A DNA stretch of 64,000 bases. Origin: Rhea pennata (lineage: Eukaryota; Chordata; Aves; Rheiformes; Rheidae). The position numbers were made by a program, and so were the translations under genes. Shown one piece after another: positions 41,501 to 48,320 of this stretch (its first letter is position 1; every line of letters begins with the position of its first letter). The stretch spans positions 29,866,993 through 29,930,992 of the forward strand of contig NC_084668.1 of the NCBI RefSeq assembly GCF_028389875.1, in the 5' to 3' direction. Below the pieces are notes generated by a model. The model worked only from the letters and a program-made list of their open reading frames with translations, made no database searches and was not told the origin of the DNA.

Positions 41501-44500
41501 TTTATTTCAGTTTGATTTTGATCACAGACTGGAAGATGCCTGGTCTTATAGTGTCACCTAATCTAGGTGGCAGCTGGAAGAGAATGATTTTTCCTGGCCA
41601 TCAAGAAGGAATTATCCAGAGATGATTGTGAATGCTTTGTTTGGAAAGCGAAAGGGGAAATTTGTAGCAATGAGAAATCCACATTTTTGTCAGTTGAGAA
41701 CTAGTTTATTTGTCCACCGAAATATTTTCCTTGGAAGTTGCAAGGCATTTCACAGAAATTGCCATGGAAACTGCTTGAAGACTGCTGTTTGAATACTCAA
41801 ACATCTTAATGTATACGTTGTCAAAAATTTACAAGTATGCTGAGGTTCGGGCATCTGCTTATATCATCAGATGTTGCCAATATCTGAATCCTTGCAAAGA
41901 CTTGCAAATAGATGTATATCAATCAGCATGCAATGGGCTACTTTTCAATCTAAAGAATGGAAGTGGAAAGGGAGAATGACGCACAAACAGAAGTACCAAA
42001 ATGGGAAATTTCTCTTAACTGGTGTTTGTATTGTTCGTTTGTAAGTCAGACTCCTTAATCCCTTTCAGCTTTCAAGTGAATGAACAGTATTGTGAAGTCA
42101 AATCTGCTGTCAACATTTGCAGGCAGGGAAATTGGTAATATCAGAGAGTCTTGAACATTAGCAGTCTTACTAGCAAGCATGTCCAACTGTTTTACAATTT
42201 TAAAAAAAGTTGTTTTACAAATTCAGACCCTCACCGTCCTGAAATTTTTAAGTTGAAGCAGTGGAAATACAAACTTTTAAACTGAAAATCTTAACAAATT
42301 TAAAATTCTGTGTAGTATATAGAGCTTTTTATTGAAAGACTGTCAAATAAGATACATTCTTGTTAGTATTAATTGTTCGTTAAGAGGGAAAGAAGCGTAG
42401 GCAAATGATCTGGAACAGCTACTCAAGTCTAGTCCTTCTTCTGTTGAAAGCAAACTTGGATAAAAATAAAGAGAAAAGAGCTGAAGGAGATTAAAAACAG
42501 ATTTTATCTTTGCTACTGTCTCTTACTGGCAGCCTTTCTCTTGGAGAAATACTGACGTAGTATCGGTCACCTTTAATAAACTGAAACTCAGATAGCTTGA
42601 AGTTTTGCTTTCAGCTGATTCTGATCACAGACTTGCAGCAATACCTGGAGAACATGACTAGTTCTACTAGCCAAGATTAGGCAAAGACCATCTAAAAAGG
42701 AGAAGGAAGACAGTTCTAGGTGAAAAGGGAAATCAAGTCTCAAATTTAAAGTGGTGTTTAATATGTAGCTGGAAGGAGGTTATGTGACTTTGTGATTTTT
42801 TGGGGGGCGGGTGGAGGGGAATAGGGTGGAAGGTGGAGGGGGGGGGTCGTTCCTAATACCAAATTCGCACTGTGGTCAACACATCTCCTGCAGTGAAGCT
42901 TGAAAACATCCAGCAGCAGTATTTACCTGGTGACACACATGTTTACAAAACTCTTTACAATCTGTATGATCAGTCTATTCATCTATGCTCTCATTTAATG
43001 ATTGTCAAATAAGCAGTACCTGATAGTAGAAAACCATCCTATTCTACTAGCTTATGAAAAGATAGTGAGTGCAAATATTTCTCTTGTTTCTAAAATTTTT
43101 CAGACTGCTGATTATATTAGCCTGTATCTTTATTAGAAGTGTGAATTATTGCTTAATCTACTTTGTACCAATCTATTTTTCTCCATTTTTTTTTTTTTTT
43201 TGACCTTGCAAAAACAGTTCAAGAGGTAGGCTGAATGTGATTCTTCCTATCTTGGACAGCTTAAAGTCTGGGCCATTACACAAAAGTGGATTTAGTTTCA
43301 TGATAAATCATATTCTTCCATGGTCTCCTGGTTAAGTCCTTGTTTCTTAGATTTGTAGTAAAGGAAAAGGAATGATGCCATGCTGACTGAGTCGAAATTT
43401 CTGTGCACCCAACATGAATCAGATGAGGAGCTCTGACACTGTGAGGACTTGCAAGCCTGACCCCTGAAGAAGTTATTTCTGATCAACAGTGGAATAAAAG
43501 TTAGCTGTACAGTAGGAGTTTCATTAAAATTTCTGGTAGGCAGTGTGAATGAGAAGTGAAAACTCTTGCACCGCAAAGGCTGAATAGCTAATTTGTTGGG
43601 AAGTTTCTTTAAACATTTCTTTCAGCATCCCTGTTCAGGCATTGAGCTGCAGTAGTGGCATCATATGAATGAGTATGAGTGCTGTCAGGGAGCCTTTAAT
43701 TATATGAGCCTGGATTCTTCCTTTGCTGTAGTAGAAGTAAAAACTACTTTTCATTGCAGTGGAAGTTGAATTTACCATACTAACATTTGAATTATACAGA
43801 TGTTTCAACCAATTGTGTAGGAAGTAGTGCCAACGCTGTGCGTGTGTGTGCTTTTTTTCCTCAAACTAAATTGTAATTTATTACTAGCTTCTACTTCAAT
43901 TTTGTGTGTGTTTTAATTAAAGCTTCTATAGCTTTAATTAAAGCTGTGCTTAACACTGAGAATGCTGCAAAAAGCTTTAAGCATTTGAACAGTGCCAACT
44001 AGGATTATAATTAAATAAATTGAAACATTTGTGATGTGAAAAGGCAGACATCATCAAAGTAACGTCAGAGAAATGTTGAATTTAGACATCAAAGCAATGT
44101 ATAAAATAGATTGTTTTGGTTTTGTATTTTCAGGTGCTTCAGCTACAGAAAGTCATCTGGAAATAGAAGGACTGGCTAATTGTCTGTCATACTATGGTAT
44201 TTCTGATTTGAAAGAAATTCTGAATGCAATAGTTAATAAAAATGCAAAGGAAGTATATGAATGTAGACCTCTCAAAGTGATAAATTACTTGGAGGTAAGA
44301 CAAAATAGTTTGCTTTTAAGTATTGGCCATCTAAGCTGATAATATATTCTTAAACCTCTTGAAAATCTTTCTTCAACTTTCTGTTTTAATTATGTGTAGT
44401 TCTATTCTGAATAGAAACTACTGTTGAAAGGAAACAATGCCATATCCTCTTTGAGGTGTATGGGCTTTGCACTGGTTACCAAAATACTTCAGTCAAACAT

Positions 44501-46699
44501 GTCTAAAACCAACAGTCATCCAGCATGACATCGTGCACGCTGAGAGCTGGTCTTCACCAGGTATTTCTACACAGGCTGTTTTCAGACTAGAAAGGCAATC
44601 TGAATTAATTCAATATTTCTTTATATTATTCTGAAACATTATAGACAGGCATTTCTCCAGGTTAGAATACAGAACTAACATAAAATTGCTTACAGACTTT
44701 GGAACACAGTTGACTCCAGAACAGTCAGTAAGATTTAACTCCTTTATAAATAAAATCTCTGTGGAAGAAAAGATATATAAAATGGCTTAAGGTACTTGTT
44801 TGTGAAAATCAGGCATTAACTGAAGCTTAACTTTCATATAAACTTCAATGAGATGCATACTTCAACAACCAGAAAGCACACCATTTCCACTGACAGAAGA
44901 AGAATTTTTGAGAGTCATTCAAAGGGAGAGTAGAGATACATAAAGGGGAGTTTTTGCCAAAAAAAAAAAAAAAAATAAGCTGTCACTGAAATGAAGGCAT
45001 AGAATGAAAAGATAAGTCTCACATGCAATGAAACTCATGTGCTTCTGCATGATATTGAGACAAATGCATGTATTTAGTTAACATTAATAACTTCTGCTGT
45101 TATAGGAATTTGAGTATATGCTGACAACCAAGAGAATCTTAGAAGAAATTGACTCTATTCAATGCAAGAGTGAATCAGTTGGGTAGTGCACTGGCAGAAA
45201 GGAAACCATGCTTTCTTCACAAGCAGCCAGTATTATTAGTTGCTAGAAATACAATCCTAGAATAATTCCTAGAAGAATTTCTGGTTTGTTTTCTTATAGA
45301 AGACACTATGCAACAGTTGGAATGGGAATGACTCTTGCTAATATTTGATATGCAAACAGATAAAATTACCTGTCCAGAGACAGTCATTGGCATGAAGTTT
45401 GAGACAGCTATTTTATTTGTCATTTTGGGGCAGTAAGTGTGCAGCTGCTGTTGGATCCAGTGTGATGTGATTCTGTTGTGTGCTAATGAACCACCCTGGT
45501 GCACCCATAGAAGAAATTTAATGAAGGGGTGAGGCAGATGTTGAAACACCTTTTTTAAAAAAAAAAAAAAAAAAAAAATTTGGTGGGCTTAACACTGTGG
45601 AAACACAGTTCACTGTGTTCAGATTTGTGGCTTGTATCTTAAGGTTCACACTTGAGCAGTCAGTGTGTCTGTGCATCTTCTGGGAGACTCAGAAGAAAGA
45701 ATATATGAATGGTTAAATGGTTTGCCTTCCTAGGTAGAGAATAGCCCACAGTGTTCTTAAGCCTTGGAAGGCAGGGGGGGAACCCCCCAAAAAAGACAAT
45801 ACCCAGGTTAAAATGTTACAAACACTGTCTCAAGTTTGTAAAAGGTGAAGGAAAAGTGTGTTCCTCATCCATTCCTGTCTAGGTAGAATTACTGAAGTAC
45901 AGGAGAGAAGACACTGACAGGAGGGCCCAGCTTGGGGGAGAAACCCAAAAAAACGGCAACTTCCTGTTGTTGTTGTTTTTTTTTCCTTTGTAGAAGGATG
46001 CTTCAGTAAGTGTGTTTTACAGTCGGTTCTGGTTTCCAGTGTTATGAGATAACTGGATGCAATAGGCTGTGATTAACACAAGAGTCATCTTCTAAAATTT
46101 CAGTACAGTGTTTTCAAAACTTTTAACCAACTATGTATGGTTTCATTTAGATTGAGTCTTAATTTTGTGATGTAGAATGTGTCTTATGAACTGGAAAATA
46201 TCTTCATCTACTACTGGTGCCAACAGGCAATAAGATATTCAGAAACACTGAGCTTCTTGCCAGAGTGGACCTGAAAGAGTGCAAGCATGAGCAGGAGACT
46301 CATTGTAGAAGTGTCAGGACATGGCCAGTAAGGTAGCTTTAGAGGTACATTTGTGTTACTGGGATTCAGATTTTTTGAGAGCAGGAGAGAGAAGAATGAC
46401 CTATGAACAGTGAGTGCCTGTTTTCTGGCAGCCCCCAGTTAGTATGCTACAAAGTGGTACTTTAAAACTATTGGGGTTTTGTTTTGTTTTGTTTCCACTT
46501 TCCACAGGGAGAAGCAGTACGTTTAGCTCGGCAGCTGCCCTTACATTTATCAAAAGAAGATGTTCAAAACACAATCTACAGGATGAAGCAACAGCTTGGA
46601 AAGGAAAATAAAGGCTGCGTTCATGGTCGTCCTTTTTTTCATCACTTAACAGATATTCCAGTAGTTAACAAGCACAAATCCAAGGAAATTATCCAGTGA
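2406..46699 (+). CDS. PMS1: PMS1, MutL-family mismatch repair protein (spliced, 12 coding exons)
   Basis: Coding exons: 2406-2537, 4970-5152, 7268-7370, 9099-9262, 20539-20655, 24481-24603, 26539-26682, 27940-28835, 33871-34329, 34865-34995, 44134-44294, 46508-46699. They total 2,805 nt with stop, giving 934 residues; human PMS1 has 932. Seen: GHKL ATPase motifs ENSLDA (residues 30-35, with E27 and N31 as the expected catalytic and Mg-binding positions), DNGNGI (56-61), GFRGEAL (91-97) and GTTV (140-143); an HMG box at about 575-640; and a C-terminal MutL dimerisation region ending in a CxHGRP motif (908-913). Known: PMS1 pairs with MLH1 (MutL-beta) in the nucleus. It lacks the DQHA(x)2E(x)4E endonuclease motif of PMS2, and here that position reads [12 protein letters not shown] (739-750). 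A second in-frame ATG at 2403 could add one Met; 2406 matches the family start and has A at -3. Confidence 0.97.
2538..4969 (+). other. PMS1: PMS1 intron 2
   Basis: AT-rich, GTAAGT donor, TTTTAG acceptor. It contains a 20-A tract (3055-3074) and a (GGTT)n stretch near 4787-4803. I see no gene, RNA or recognisable transposon. Confidence 0.85.
3055..3074. repeat. A20 homopolymer in intron 2
   Basis: Twenty consecutive A. No retrotransposed coding body or target-site duplication is recognisable next to it, so it may be a simple repeat or the worn tail of an unrecognised retroelement. Confidence 0.9.
4970..5152 (+). CDS. PMS1: PMS1 exon 3 (residues 45-105)
   Basis: Starts GAG AAT TAC after TTTTAG and ends TCA GAG|GTGAGA, phase 0/0, 183 nt. 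It carries ATP-binding motif DNGNGI (56-61) and the MutL family signature GFRGEAL (91-97), followed by GSICSISE. These are the ATP-lid and Mg-ATP contact elements in known MutL structures. Confidence 0.97.
5153..7267 (+). other. PMS1: PMS1 intron 3
   Basis: GTGAGA donor, ATTCTTCATAG acceptor. Several medium open frames (for example 5172-5543 plus and 5951-6271 plus) overlap and resemble no known protein. Nothing else recognised. Confidence 0.85.
7268..7370 (+). CDS. PMS1: PMS1 exon 4 (residues 106-139)
   Basis: 103 nt, phase 0 in and phase 1 out (CAA G|GTAGGA). It encodes [18 protein letters not shown] and on to KPSHLGQ, the middle beta-sheet of the ATPase domain. The split codon G|GA makes the Gly that begins the GTTV motif in exon 5. 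Confidence 0.96.
7371..9098 (+). other. PMS1: PMS1 intron 4
   Basis: AT-rich apart from a mildly GC-richer patch at about 8150-8345, which I do not recognise. A short direct repeat (GCTTCATGCTA twice) lies at about 8820-8847. No gene seen. Confidence 0.8.
9099..9262 (+). CDS. PMS1: PMS1 exon 5 (residues 140-194)
   Basis: 164 nt, phase 1 in and phase 0 out (AAT AAG|GTAATA). It begins [23 protein letters not shown] motif IV plus the conserved NLP-RKQF segment of MutL proteins, and ends [12 protein letters not shown]. This completes the nucleotide-binding fold. Confidence 0.97.
9263..20538 (+). other. PMS1: PMS1 intron 5 (11.3 kb, the longest)
   Basis: Mostly AT-rich. It contains a T15 tract (15009-15023), a GC-richer patch at about 18865-19130 and a 124-bp inverted-repeat element at 19217-19340. 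The longest open frames (17240-17746 minus, 168 codons; 18707-19147 minus, 146 codons) show no domain, signal peptide or known similarity and are best treated as chance. No RNA gene or intact mobile element seen. Confidence 0.75.
19217..19340. mobile_element. MITE-like 124-bp element with 22-bp terminal inverted repeats
   Basis: The left arm (19217-19238) and right arm (19319-19340) are inverted copies of each other over 22 bp with one mismatch, which would be a G-U pair in RNA. The right arm begins GGACAGGTGGAATTTTAA. About 80 bp separate the arms. The size and architecture suit a non-autonomous DNA transposon or an RNA hairpin. No clear target-site duplication is visible, so the class cannot be assigned. 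Confidence 0.5.
20539..20655 (+). CDS. PMS1: PMS1 exon 6 (residues 195-233)
   Basis: 117 nt, phase 0/0, TTTCAG|GCA start and CCT GAG|GTGAGT end. It encodes [20 protein letters not shown] and on to FQHYSEDPE. The block [23 protein letters not shown] is strongly conserved among vertebrate PMS1 proteins and opens the transducer (S5-like) domain. Confidence 0.96.
21273..21318. repeat. Perfect 23-bp tandem duplication
   Basis: The unit starting TGTATTACTACTTATCATCC is present twice, head to tail (21273-21295 and 21296-21318), with no mismatch, indicating a recent slippage-type duplication. Confidence 0.95.
21348..21387. repeat. Imperfect 20-bp tandem duplication
   Basis: AATAGTTTGCTACAGACCAG is followed directly by AATAGTTTGTTATTGACCAG (three differences), only 29 bp beyond the 23-bp duplication. 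It appears older than its neighbour. Confidence 0.9.
23775..23950. mobile_element. Possible eroded hAT/MITE-like interspersed repeat
   Basis: GGGAGTTAATGTTAGGCAC, later TTTTGAAAATCAGGTGATTT and then CTTAGGTGCCC resemble the 'TTTGAAAATC ... TTAGGTGCC' type of old non-autonomous DNA-transposon repeats that I associate with reptile and bird genomes. The match is from memory and degenerate, and ends are not definable. Confidence 0.3.
24481..24603 (+). CDS. PMS1: PMS1 exon 7 (residues 234-274)
   Basis: 123 nt, phase 0/0, ATCACAG|GTA start and AAG|GTAACA end. It encodes [16 protein letters not shown] and then [26 protein letters not shown] and FIFIN-RPV are hallmarks of the MutL transducer domain, which supplies the conserved lysine that contacts ATP in the family. 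Confidence 0.97.
24604..26538 (+). other. PMS1: PMS1 intron 7
   Basis: AT-rich with a T22 tract at 26297-26318 near its 3' part. Short open frames only. Nothing recognisable. Confidence 0.85.
26297..26318. repeat. T22 homopolymer in intron 7
   Basis: Twenty-two T in a row. This could be the reverse-strand tail of an old retroposed sequence, but nothing recognisable lies to its 3' side, so it is left as a simple repeat. Confidence 0.9.
26539..26682 (+). CDS. PMS1: PMS1 exon 8 (residues 275-322)
   Basis: 144 nt, phase 0/0, TTCTGTAG|TTA start and TAT AAG|GTAATT end. It encodes [35 protein letters not shown] and [13 protein letters not shown]. The [12 protein letters not shown] block closes the MutL N-terminal module (VDVNVHPxKxEV in bacterial MutL). 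Confidence 0.97.
26683..27939 (+). other. PMS1: PMS1 intron 8
   Basis: AT-rich, with a long pyrimidine tract and CCAG acceptor at 27926-27939. No gene, repeat or RNA recognised. Confidence 0.85.
27940..28835 (+). CDS. PMS1: PMS1 exon 9 (residues 323-620): linker and first half of HMG box
   Basis: The largest exon, 896 nt, phase 0 in and phase 2 out. It encodes [19 protein letters not shown] (end of the ATPase module), about 230 residues of acidic, Ser/Asn-rich variable linker, and from residue 575 [18 protein letters not shown]..., the first part of an HMG box. The frame stays open to a TAA at 28837-28839 that overlaps the donor (AA|GTAAGT), so the last codon is completed as Asn by the first base of exon 10. 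The same open frame extends 90 nt upstream into the intron by chance. The acceptor and conservation fix the start at 27940. Confidence 0.97.
28836..33870 (+). other. PMS1: PMS1 intron 9 (5 kb)
   Basis: GTAAGT donor, CTCTGTCAAG acceptor. AT-rich; a (GT)n(GA)n stretch lies at about 31549-31567. Open frames at 30514-30870, 31731-32063 and 31909-32256 are unrecognised and overlap one another. No RNA gene or transposon recognised. Confidence 0.8.
33871..34329 (+). CDS. PMS1: PMS1 exon 10 (residues 621-774): HMG box end and start of C-terminal domain
   Basis: 459 nt, phase 2 in and phase 2 out. [20 protein letters not shown] completes the HMG box. A basic, GC-rich coded linker follows, about 10 residues shorter than I recall for human PMS1, then [19 protein letters not shown] and [17 protein letters not shown], where PMS2 would carry its DQHA endonuclease motif. 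The exon ends ACAGAC AG|GTATAG and the split Ser codon joins exon 11 (TD-S-LLGG). The 33895-34020 part is much richer in G+C than other exons. Confidence 0.95.
34330..34864 (+). other. PMS1: PMS1 intron 10
   Basis: Short (535 bp) intron, donor GTATAG and acceptor CAG at 34862-34864, preceded by an 18-T polypyrimidine run (34844-34861). No other feature seen. Confidence 0.9.
34865..34995 (+). CDS. PMS1: PMS1 exon 11 (residues 775-817)
   Basis: 131 nt; no long open frame marks it, so it was located by splice phase and similarity. It reads [14 protein letters not shown], then [20 protein letters not shown]. The YLSDPRL-ANGF-IK block is conserved in the PMS1 C-terminal dimerisation domain. It ends CAA G|GTATGA, phase 1, and the Gly codon is completed by exon 12. 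Confidence 0.95.
35105..35140. repeat. Short perfect hairpin
   Basis: AAAGCACTAAC (35109-35119), a 6-nt loop, then its exact complement GTTAGTGCTTT (35126-35136). Flanking T/A and T/G pairs extend the stem. It lies 110 nt after the exon 11 donor. The stem is shorter than a typical pre-miRNA. Confidence 0.85.
37000..41410 (+). mobile_element. Probable ancient DIRS-like retrotransposon remnant (approximate limits)
   Basis: The reverse-transcriptase relic (39230-39810) and terminal-like sequence (about 41090-41400) lie on the same strand, at a distance suiting the RNase H and tyrosine-recombinase parts of such elements after deletions. The terminal part includes GGATACGGACAAGCATTTAA, AAGATATGTTTGCTGTATGT, GGAACTGAGAGCTCTTGCC and GTGAACCCAGCATAAGTG, which I associate from memory with the ends of reptilian DIRS/YR elements. 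The 5' half (37.0-39.2 kb), where gag would lie, has no readable frame. The left boundary is a guess. The element would share orientation with PMS1. Confidence 0.45.
39230..39810 (+). pseudogene. Decayed DIRS-type reverse transcriptase fragment
   Basis: The + strand at 39614-39712 reads [13 protein letters not shown] and continues open to a TGA at 39713. After a -1 frame change, 39715 onwards reads [20 protein letters not shown] and then DSLMIKSF. The YLDDW active site, with N-x-x-K-L-x(3)-P-S-x(2)-L-E-F-I-x-V-x-L-D-S after it, is the pattern of DIRS/Ngaro-type reverse transcriptases (YLDDW rather than YxDD-I/V of other classes). Upstream, 39461-39510 aligns by eye to the preceding 'LPFGLS-APRVF-K' block with a small deletion. 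TCTCTTGATGAAG near 39352 sits where the 'LDLKDAY' motif belongs. Stops and frameshifts show long decay. Confidence 0.65.
42802..42846 (+). repeat. G-rich run with G-quadruplex potential
   Basis: GGGGGGCGGGTGGAGGGG followed by further GGG runs up to a G9 stretch meets the G3+N1-7 quadruplex pattern on the non-template strand, so it would be present in PMS1 pre-mRNA. It lies 1.3 kb before exon 12 in otherwise AT-rich intron. Confidence 0.8.
43913..43941. repeat. 12-bp-arm inverted repeat
   Basis: TTAATTAAAGCT, a 5-nt spacer, then AGCTTTAATTAA. It is perfectly paired and AT-rich, about 190 nt upstream of the exon 12 acceptor. Confidence 0.85.
44134..44294 (+). CDS. PMS1: PMS1 exon 12 (residues 818-871)
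   Basis: 161 nt, phase 1 in and phase 0 out (TTG GAG|GTAAGA). It encodes [20 protein letters not shown], the [13 protein letters not shown] segment and [16 protein letters not shown]. The last part, before the GEAVRL start of exon 13, is highly conserved in PMS1 and belongs to the MLH1-binding C-terminal fold. Confidence 0.97.
44295..46507 (+). other. PMS1: PMS1 intron 12
   Basis: AT-rich with A17 (44959-44975) and A22 (45557-45578) tracts and a G7/C6 hairpin near 45774-45788. It contains a possible in-frame cryptic terminal exon at 45106-45186 (see findings). The minus-strand frame 45217-45549 is unrecognised. Confidence 0.8.
45557..45578. repeat. A22 homopolymer in intron 12
   Basis: Twenty-two A preceded by T6. 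It could be the tail of an old retroposed sequence lying to its left on the + strand, but the body is not recognisable. Confidence 0.9.
46508..46699 (+). CDS. PMS1: PMS1 exon 13 (residues 872-934 and stop)
   Basis: Starts GGA GAA GCA after TTTCCACAG. It encodes [37 protein letters not shown], then [10 protein letters not shown] (CxHGRP motif at 908-913) and a short polar tail to TGA at 46697-46699. The tail after HHLTDIP is a little longer than the human ending as I recall it. Confidence 0.97.
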   Translation, partial: GEAVRLARQLPLHLSKEDVQNTIYRMKQQLGKENKGCVHGRPFFHHLTDIPVVNKHKSKEIIQ

Positions 46700-46940
46700 A
46701 TGGAACATTTTGTTTGGATCGTATTTCTCTTGCTTAATTTTGATCATTACTTACTGTATAATTTGAGCATGTTTTGTCCAAAGCTTTGGTATAATGACTT
46801 TATTATCATAATTTCACCTTCTGGAGTTTTTTGGGTTTAAATTCAAGTGCTACATGAAAACTGAAAGTAAACTCATACTGTACAGTAATCACTATTTTTT
46901 CCATTATGAATTTATTAAAGAAATGTTCAAAACTGTTTTG
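46700..46940 (+). terminator. PMS1: PMS1 3' UTR and ATTAAA poly(A) signal
   Basis: AT-rich 3' UTR. ATTAAA at 46914-46919 is the first good hexamer after the stop and is followed by a T/GT-rich stretch (AACTGTTTTGATGCTTTTC) suitable for cleavage-factor binding. Cleavage is expected near 46930-46940. Longer 3' ends cannot be excluded. Confidence 0.65.
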
Positions 46941-47480
46941 ATGCTTTTCTTACTGCTGCAGGTTTAGAAAGTATCAAACTATTTTAGATATTAAATGATT
47001 AGAAGTTGCTTTCAACAGAGCCTGGCAACATTTATGGCATAAAGGATGTAAGATGTTGGTTTTTAAAGGAATACCTGAGGTGTGCACATATTTAAATATG
47101 TCATTGCCCTGTGCAGTTACTGTAGCTGCATTTTCGTGGTGGAACATTTCTACTTGGAAATTGTTTGCTCATGTAAATGAGTATTGAAATCCTAGTGTCC
47201 AGTCTCCAAAGAGCTTTTCCCTAAGCTAAGCAAGTTACTTGGAACATTTTTAACTTTGACTCATGAAAGTATGTTTCCGAGAATTACAGTACACTCTTAA
47301 GAGCCGAGATGAACAAAAGCTGGCAGATGGCTTGAGAAGATCCAACTCACCGGAGCAGAGGTTAGTACATGTCAGTGCATACATGGACTGTTTGCGGGGG
47401 GAGACGCGTGCACGTTTTTGCTCGCAGAGGATGCATAACTAGGGAAAAATTCTGCTGTACAGAGACCCTCTGAGCCTAGT
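46941..47480. other. Intergenic spacer between PMS1 and the downstream CpG island
   Basis: About 0.5 kb of AT-rich DNA becoming GC-richer to the right. No coding or RNA feature seen. Confidence 0.75.
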
Positions 47481-48320
47481 GAGTGCACAGCAGTGTCTCC
47501 GGACTAGAACGTTTTAGAAGTTTCAGGAAAGATCCCGTGGAAACGTCTGTCGTCGCCCGACCGTCCTGTCGCGGGGACGCGGAGGCCGTGCGGCGGCGGT
47601 CGCCCGGAGGTGCGCCCGCTGCCGCCGCCGCCGCCGCCTGGGCGGTCGGGCGGTCGCTGAAAGGCCGCAGCGCGGCGCGGGCGGCAGCGCGCGTCCCGCC
47701 GGGCCGACACGCGCCGTGTAGGAGCGCAGGCTGCTGAGCTGCTGCCGTGCAGCGGCGCTCTGTTGGCGGACGAAGGTAGGAGATGGCAGTAATACGTGGC
47801 AGCGTGTGAATTCTGAACTGAAAGTAACGTTCACGTTTGTCTGCCGTAAAAGTGAGTTTATTCTTTTCGGATGGAAGCTACGTGTATAATTCCAAACTGC
47901 GGGCAGGAGAAACGGGTACAGAAAACGACCGCTGCGCTGCGTAGCAGTTGCGCGGCGGTTGCAGGCGGCCGCGGCCCTGGCGGCAGAGCCGCCGCCCGGC
48001 TGCAGGCGCCTCGGCGCGGCGGTTGGAGCGGGCGCGAGCCTGCCCCGGCCGCGCCGTCGGCCCCTAGCGAGCGGAGGGTAAACCGCGGGGTCTGCGCCTC
48101 GCGGAGGATCGTTGGGCGCGGGCCGGGGGCTCGGCAGCGGAGCTCCGGCGCGGGCGCTGCCCCCTCCCGCCCGATCCTGAGAGGTTGTCTGGTTTTGGTT
48201 GCCTTTTAAATACAAAAACCTTGAACGTCGGTTTTCTTTTTGAGTACAGGAAGACCTGTTGAGCGAAGAGTGGTTTTTGCCTACGTGTAGATACGAATAC
48301 GAACGTGAAATGGAGGTAAT
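47481..48320 (+). promoter_or_regulatory. CpG island, probable promoter/5' exon of the C2orf88 (smAKAP) orthologue
   Basis: Two CpG-dense blocks (about 47535-47760 and 47920-48180) with a (CCG)n run near 47621-47637, in sharp contrast to AT-rich flanks. Donor-like sites occur at CGAAG|GTAGGA (47775/47776) and GGAG|GTAATG (48315/48316) on the + strand. In mammals the next same-strand locus after PMS1 is C2orf88 (smAKAP), whose upstream non-coding exon lies just beyond PMS1; this assignment rests on synteny alone. No smAKAP coding sequence is in the window. The long GC-driven frames (for example 47523-48215 minus) are not credible proteins. Confidence 0.6.

Larger units (their letters stand above)
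34996..44133 (+). other. PMS1: PMS1 intron 11 (9.1 kb)
   Basis: The second longest intron. Its middle (roughly 37-41.4 kb) is less AT-rich and contains a decayed DIRS-like retrotransposon (listed separately). It also has a 13-bp-stem hairpin at 35105-35140, a T19 run at 38305-38323, a G-rich run at 42802-42846, a T16 run at 43186-43201 and a 12-bp-arm inverted repeat at 43913-43941. The 161-codon minus-strand frame at 37067-37552 is not recognised as a gene. Confidence 0.8.

Noticed and set aside
47523..48215. 230-codon minus-strand frame in the CpG island
   Set aside because: Long only because stop codons are rare in GC-rich DNA. It is Arg/Ala/Pro-rich with overlapping frames on the other strand and no domain.
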